Shown piece after piece: positions 60,264 to 64,000 of a stretch of DNA of 64,000 nt. The position numbers and the translations under genes were made by a program. Under the pieces are notes generated by a model. The model worked only from the letters and a program-made list of their open reading frames with translations, had not been told where the DNA came from and did no database searches. Source of the stretch: Streptomyces sp. NBC_01294 (GTDB taxonomy: Bacteria; Actinomycetota; Actinomycetes; Streptomycetales; Streptomycetaceae); the NCBI RefSeq assembly GCF_035917235.1, contig NZ_CP108423.1:5609501-5673500 (forward strand). Direction: 5' to 3'. The stretch's first letter is position 1. Each line of letters begins with the position of its first letter.

Positions 60264-61922
60264 CTACTCCGTCCCGGTGAGCTCCCGGTCCAGCACCGTC
60301 ACCAGCCGCGCCCCTTCGCGGTTCTTGCGCGCCTGGTCCAGCCGCAGCCGTGCCGTCCGCCCGGACAGCGCGAGCGTCATCAGCTGGTTCCCGAACCAGG
60401 GCCCACCCGTCCGCCGCCAGTTCACGGGCGGCCGACCCGTCCGCCCGTGCAGGGAGAAACCGCGCCCCAGCCACCGACCCGTCCGCGACCAGCCCAACCG
60501 GAATCCCCACTTCACCGCGGTGTGGATGGAATTGTGCACCGGCGAGCACGTCAGCTGGAACACCCGGGACGTACTCGGTATTCGAGGCTCGGCCACATAC
60601 GCGTGGTGGACGTCGCCCGACAGCACGCACACCGTCGCCGGCGCCCGCGGACCCGTCCCCACCTCCTCGATCAGATCCGTCAGCGCCGCGAACGAGGCCG
60701 GGAACGCCGCCCAGTGCTCCAGGTCACTGCGCCGGCGCAGATCCTCCCCGATCCGGGCCCACCGCGGCCCGCGCTCCCCACGGCACAGCGCGGCATTCCA
60801 CGTCTCGGCATCGTGGATCAGCGGCGGCATCAGCCAGGGCAGCGAGGACCCGATCAGCAGGTGGTCAAACCCCCCGTGCCCGCCGAGGGCGTTCTCCCGG
60901 AGCCACTGCTGCTCCACCGGATCGAGCATCGCGCGCCCGTCCTCGGCCAGCACCCGCGCGGCCCGGGTGTCCACCATCAGCAGGCGGGTCCGGCCGAAGT
61001 CGCGCCGGTAGCTCCAGCGCACCGTGGCCGGGTCGGCGTCCGCCGCGGACGCGAAGGCCCGTAGCGGTTCCGTACCGTCCGGGGTCTGGCGTATCGCCCC
61101 GTACAGCTCGTCGGCCGCCAGCTCGGCGGGCGAGAGATTGCCCAGGTGCTGGTACACCCAGTACGACATCAGGCCGCTGAGCACGCGCTCCCGCCACCAC
61201 GGCGTCGCCCGCATCTCCGCCACCCACGACGCGCTCGTGTTCCAGTCGTCGATGACGTCGTGGTCGTCGAATATGTGCAGGCTCGGGACGGTCGACAGCA
61301 GCCAGCGGATCTCCGGGTCGAGCCAGGACTCGTAGTACAGCCGCGTGTACTCCTCGTAGTCCGCGACCTGGGCGCCGGGCGGCTCCCGCAGATCCCGCCG
61401 GGCCGCGAGCCACTGCCGGGTCTCCTTGGACAGCGCGTCGGCGTACACCTGGTCGCCGAGCAGCAGCAGGACGTCCGGGCGCACCGCCTCCGGATCGGCG
61501 GCCAGCCGCGCCGCGAGGGTGTCGAGCGCGTCCGCGCCGTGCGGCCCGTGCCGGCCGGCCGGCGGCGCGGCCTGCCGGCAGGAACCGAACGTGACGCGCA
61601 GCCCGGGCGAGGGCCGGCCGGAGCCCGCCACGGCCGGAGCGGTGATCGTGCTCGGCGGGAAGCCGCTGTCGGGCAGCGGCCACACCTGCCGGCCGTCGAG
61701 CAGCACCTCATACGCCGTCGTCGCGCCCGGGGTCAGGCCGGTCACCGGCACCAGCGCGTAGTGGTGACCGGCTATCTGGAAGGTGCGCGCACTGCCGCCG
61801 GCCCCGTCGGCGCACCGCACCTCGGCCGTGCACGGGCGGTCCGCCTCGACCCATATCGTGGCAGACCCGCCCGTGTCCCAGTCGACGTAGCGCAGCAGCG
61901 GCCCCAGACGCAGTCCGGCCAT
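60264..61922 (-). CDS. PhoD-type alkaline phosphatase family protein
   Basis: A 552-residue protein: N-terminal fibronectin-like domain (residues 1-100, RYVDWDTGGSATIWVE) and a PhoD-like metallophosphatase domain. The metal-binding motifs are LLLLGDQVYAD, HIFDDHDVIDDW and VLSGDVHHAYVAE. Unlike classical PhoD it has no signal peptide or Tat motif, so it is likely cytoplasmic. PhoD relatives hydrolyse phosphodiesters such as teichoic acid or phospholipid derivatives. The start at 61922 (MAGLRLGPLLRYVDW) is the family start. The convergent gap after the DedA gene contains no clear terminator. Confidence 0.9.
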   Translation of the reverse strand: MAGLRLGPLLRYVDWDTGGSATIWVEADRPCTAEVRCADGAGGSARTFQIAGHHYALVPVTGLTPGATTAYEVLLDGRQVWPLPDSGFPPSTITAPAVAGSGRPSPGLRVTFGSCRQAAPPAGRHGPHGADALDTLAARLAADPEAVRPDVLLLLGDQVYADALSKETRQWLAARRDLREPPGAQVADYEEYTRLYYESWLDPEIRWLLSTVPSLHIFDDHDVIDDWNTSASWVAEMRATPWWRERVLSGLMSYWVYQHLGNLSPAELAADELYGAIRQTPDGTEPLRAFASAADADPATVRWSYRRDFGRTRLLMVDTRAARVLAEDGRAMLDPVEQQWLRENALGGHGGFDHLLIGSSLPWLMPPLIHDAETWNAALCRGERGPRWARIGEDLRRRSDLEHWAAFPASFAALTDLIEEVGTGPRAPATVCVLSGDVHHAYVAEPRIPSTSRVFQLTCSPVHNSIHTAVKWGFRLGWSRTGRWLGRGFSLHGRTGRPPVNWRRTGGPWFGNQLMTLALSGRTARLRLDQARKNREGARLVTVLDRELTGTE

Positions 61923-62015
61923 GCAACTCCCCCTCCTCCGTAGCCCTTTCGATCACGTTACGACGGGGAGGGGGAGCCACGCCTCCCCCTGGCGGGGGAA
62001 AGATCGGCCGACTTG

Positions 62016-62669
62016 TCAGCAGCCGTTGAGGATGTTGACCAGGGCCGTCTTCTCACCGGAGTCCATGCTCAGGCCCCAGTGCTGCTTCACGTGGACCCAC
62101 ATCCGCGCATACGCACAACGGTAGGCCGTCCGCGGCGGCAGCCACTTGCCGGGGTCGAGGTCGCCCTTGGCCTGGTTGACGTTGTCGGTGACCGCGATGA
62201 GCTGCGGGCGGGTGAGGTCGTTGGCGAACTGCTGGCGCTTGGTGGTGGTCCAGGAGCTGGCACCGGAACGCCAGGCCTCGGCGAGGGCGACGACGTGGTC
62301 GATGTCGAGGTCGGAGGCCGCCGTCCAGGTGGCGCCGTCGTACTCGGAGTACCAGCTTCCGCTCACGGCGGCGCAGGCGGAGTCCTGCCCCACGTTCACG
62401 CCGTCCCGCTTGAGGACGGTCTCGCGGGTGTTGCAGCTGCCGGAGACGGTGCTCCAGTGCGGGAAGAGGTCCCGGTTGTAGCCGCTGGTGGACCCTTCCG
62501 CCTTCGGCGTGACCGTCGCCAGGTACGAGCGGGCGGCCGAGGCGCTCATGGGGGTGGGCGGTGCGGCCTGGGCGGTCGGGGCGTTCAGGAGGGACGTGAG
62601 CGCGGCGAGGGCAGCTGCTGACGCGAGCACGCCAATTCGACGCGCGTAGACGCTGGGTATGAGTGCCAT
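62016..62669 (-). CDS. Secreted HNH-type nuclease (DUF1524/GmrSD-C-like)
   Basis: A 217-residue secreted protein: signal peptide to about residue 37 (TAQAA-PPTP), then a DUF1524-like His-Me nuclease domain. The motif DIDHVVALAEAW carries the catalytic His, and NVNQAKGDLDPGKWLPP the further residues, with several cysteines (CNTRETVL, CAAVSGSW, YRCAYARMW). Such secreted nucleases recycle extracellular DNA in streptomycetes. AGGGAG six bases upstream supports ATG 62669 (MALIPSVYARR). Confidence 0.88.
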   Translation of the reverse strand: MALIPSVYARRIGVLASAAALAALTSLLNAPTAQAAPPTPMSASAARSYLATVTPKAEGSTSGYNRDLFPHWSTVSGSCNTRETVLKRDGVNVGQDSACAAVSGSWYSEYDGATWTAASDLDIDHVVALAEAWRSGASSWTTTKRQQFANDLTRPQLIAVTDNVNQAKGDLDPGKWLPPRTAYRCAYARMWVHVKQHWGLSMDSGEKTALVNILNGC

Positions 62670-63190
62670 GGGGGCTCCCTGGGTGTGGGGGTGCGGCCGT
62701 ACGGCCCCGGCGGGGCCTGGCCATGCTGGCGGCGCCGGATGTCGCGGGGATGGGCGCCAGGTGACAGCGTGGCGACATGAGCACGTCACATCAAGTCGAG
62801 CAACGCCCCGGTTTTAAGTGGAAGTTGAGATTCCGTGGCTGCAGGGGCTGATGAGGCGGCCGCGGGGGGTATAGGGGTGGGGCATACGGGGGCATACGGG
62901 GGCGGGCTGGGGCAGAGCGGGGCAGGGTGGGGCGGGGTGGGATGGAGCGGGTGTGGTGGGGCAGTGCGGGCTACGGCGGGGTGCTGGGCGGAGCTGGATG
63001 GCGCTGCGGGGTGCTTCCCGGGTGCGGCGGGGCGGTGTGGGGTGGCGCGGGGCAGTGGGGTGACGCGGTGCGGGACCGGCGGTGCACGGGACGGGACCTG
63101 AGGTGCACGGTGGGGCACCTGAGGTGCACGGGGCGGGACCTGAGGTGATGGACCAAAGACCCATTCCGGCACGCCACGCGTGTCGCGTAT
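62670..63190. other. G-rich non-coding region (G-quadruplex prone)
   Basis: About 520 bp with very skewed composition: GGGG runs every few bases on the plus strand (62870-63060), such as GGGGGCATACGGGGGC and GGGGCAGGGTGGGGCGG. Frames across it are low-complexity (Gly-, Pro- or Ala/Pro-rich) with no family match, so no gene is called. Confidence 0.7.
63075..63151 (+). repeat. Four 21-bp tandem units with CACCTGAGGTG palindrome
   Basis: Units begin at 63075, 63096, 63117 and 63138, exactly 21 bp apart, core ACCTGAGGTGCACGG (first and last are variants). One copy contains the palindrome CACCT-G-AGGTG (63116-63126). Spacing of two helical turns suggests stacked binding sites upstream of the manganese riboswitch. 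Confidence 0.7.
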
Positions 63191-63200
63191 TCTGTTCGGA

Positions 63201-63308
63201 GCAGAAGGGGAGTAGCTCTTCGCCGGACCGTCGACATACTGCTGGGTCACCCCAGCCGGCGCCCGGAGGCAGACCGCGGACAGCGGTCGGCCAGCGAGAC
63301 CTTCGGCC
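63201..63308 (+). promoter_or_regulatory. yybP-ykoY (Mn2+) riboswitch
   Basis: Starts GAAGGGGAGTAGC (63204-63216) and ends CAGCGAGACCTTCGGCC (63292-63308), both conserved parts of the yybP-ykoY class. GAAGG (63204-63208) pairs with CCTTC (63300-63304) as the closing stem. The middle has CGTCGACATACTG and GGGTCACCCC. A GTGTAG...TACACC hairpin downstream (63325-63394) could be the expression platform. TATTCT at 63189-63194 is a possible -10. It lies about 140 bp before a GDT1/TMEM165 exporter, the usual partner. Confidence 0.85.
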
Positions 63309-63448
63309 GCAGTGTCCTTTTCAGGTGTAGGCGCGTTCCGCACGCGCATACGCACGCCAGGGCGCCGCCGAGCCGAAGCGACCCCTGATACACCCCAGGT
63401 CTCTCGGTCCCGATGGCGTCCTGCCCGACCGATTGAGGTTCCACCCCC

Positions 63449-64000
63449 GTGTTCAGCTTCAGCATCACGGCGATCGCCTTCGGCGTCGTCTTCCTTGCGG
63501 AACTCCCCGACAAGACGGCCCTCGCCGGCCTGATGCTCGGCACGCGCTACCGCGCCTCGTACGTCTTCGCGGGCGTCGCCGCCGCCTTCGCCGTACACGT
63601 CGCCCTCGCCATCGCGGCGGGCAGCGTGCTCACCCTGCTCCCGCACCGGCTCGTCCAGGCCGTCGTCGGCATCCTCTTCCTCGTGGGCGCGGCGATGCTG
63701 CTCCTGAAGAAGGACGACGGGGAGGAGGAGGTCAAGCCGCCCGCCGACCAGTCCTTCTGGAAGGTCTCGGGGGCGGGCTTCATGCTGATCCTGGTGGCGG
63801 AGTTCGGCGACCTGACCCAGATCATGACCGCCAACCTCGCCGCACGCTACGACGACCCGGTCTCCATCGGTATCGGCGCCGTACTGGCCCTGTGGGCGGT
63901 CGCGGGCATCGGCATCCTGGGCGGGCGCACCCTGATGAAGTACGTACCGCTGCGGCTGATCACCAAGATCGCAGCCGCGGTGATGGCGGCGCTGGCCGTC
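63449..64000 (+). CDS. TMEM165/GDT1 family (UPF0016) Mn2+ exporter, partial
   Basis: 184 codons to the window edge without a stop. The protein starts MFSFSITAIAFGVVFLAELP and has the two UPF0016 acidic motifs, here ELPDKT (first) and EFGDLTQ (second), with flanking membrane helices. The first three helices end near residue 90 and a charged loop KKDDGEEEVKPP leads to the second half. Family members move Mn2+ (or Ca2+) out of the cytoplasm in exchange for protons. GTG 63449 has GAGG ten bases upstream. Expression is probably switched on by Mn2+ through the preceding riboswitch. Confidence 0.92.
   Translation, partial: MFSFSITAIAFGVVFLAELPDKTALAGLMLGTRYRASYVFAGVAAAFAVHVALAIAAGSVLTLLPHRLVQAVVGILFLVGAAMLLLKKDDGEEEVKPPADQSFWKVSGAGFMLILVAEFGDLTQIMTANLAARYDDPVSIGIGAVLALWAVAGIGILGGRTLMKYVPLRLITKIAAAVMAALAV

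Noticed and set aside
62786..63646. A minus-strand proline-rich frame of 286 codons (and plus-strand Gly-rich frames)
   Set aside because: Product of the G-run region; it also runs antisense through the riboswitch and exporter start.

Overview
The window is about 72% GC chromosomal DNA of a Streptomyces-type actinomycete. The evidence is the strong third-position GC bias, frequent GTG starts, GTGA/ATGA gene overlaps, a fasR-fabD-fabH-acpP-fabF cluster, a homodimeric E1 pyruvate dehydrogenase (aceE), and many families typical of Streptomyces (SCO2400-like, DUF3145, DUF3052, DUF4429, multiple TerD paralogues). From memory, the order of the conserved genes matches the core chromosome of S. coelicolor around SCO2365-SCO2400, read in reverse.

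Layout. 1-5.6 kb: a partial gene, a zinc-ribbon membrane protein, a redox-stress block (MarR regulator with a clear operator, quinone-type oxidoreductase, Ohr peroxidase), and an HxlR regulator facing an imine-reductase-like enzyme. 5.8-15.1 kb: two polytopic glycosylation proteins, a nitrilase-family enzyme coupled to a secreted phosphodiesterase, and a TetR/GH3 beta-glucosidase pair. 15.3-20.8 kb: DUF3145 and the type II fatty-acid synthase cluster with its activator FasR. 20.9-31 kb: pirin, a serine hydrolase, a MerR-AKR pair, a GntR-ABC operon with a perfect 19-bp inverted repeat, DUF4429, an alpha/beta hydrolase, TetR, an I36-type inhibitor and a potassium channel. 31-35.3 kb: aceE, DUF3052 and an AhpE-type peroxiredoxin.

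35.3-45.3 kb is a Ter stress region. It holds two TerD proteins behind a SigR-like promoter, a DUF475 (TerC-like) membrane protein, a TerA-like protein and a third TerD. Next comes a tightly overlapping four-gene operon: citrate-lyase-like enzyme, a fused PRTase-TRSP-StiP protein, a HAD phosphatase and an O-methyltransferase. This is the Ter-linked operon type predicted to make a nucleoside-like metabolite. It is the best candidate in the window for an uncharacterised system.

47.9-53.6 kb is a genomic island at an intact tRNA-Val(TAC). The 3' 41 bp of the tRNA recurs exactly at 52.8 kb and in decayed form at 53.5 kb, and the two downstream arms also share a diverged repeat. This indicates two related elements accreted in tandem, with no integrase left. 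The cargo is a seven-bladed YVTN protein, a HEAT-like protein, an acetyltransferase-like protein, a small CxxC protein and DUF1059. A 152-bp nested inverted repeat lies near the left end.

53.7-64 kb returns to chromosomal genes. They include a 24-residue ribosomal protein bL37, a double-TerD protein divergent from a TRADD-N-associated-type membrane protein, DUF2277, a DedA protein, a PhoD-type phosphatase and a secreted HNH nuclease. A yybP-ykoY (Mn2+) riboswitch precedes a TMEM165/GDT1 manganese exporter cut off by the window end.
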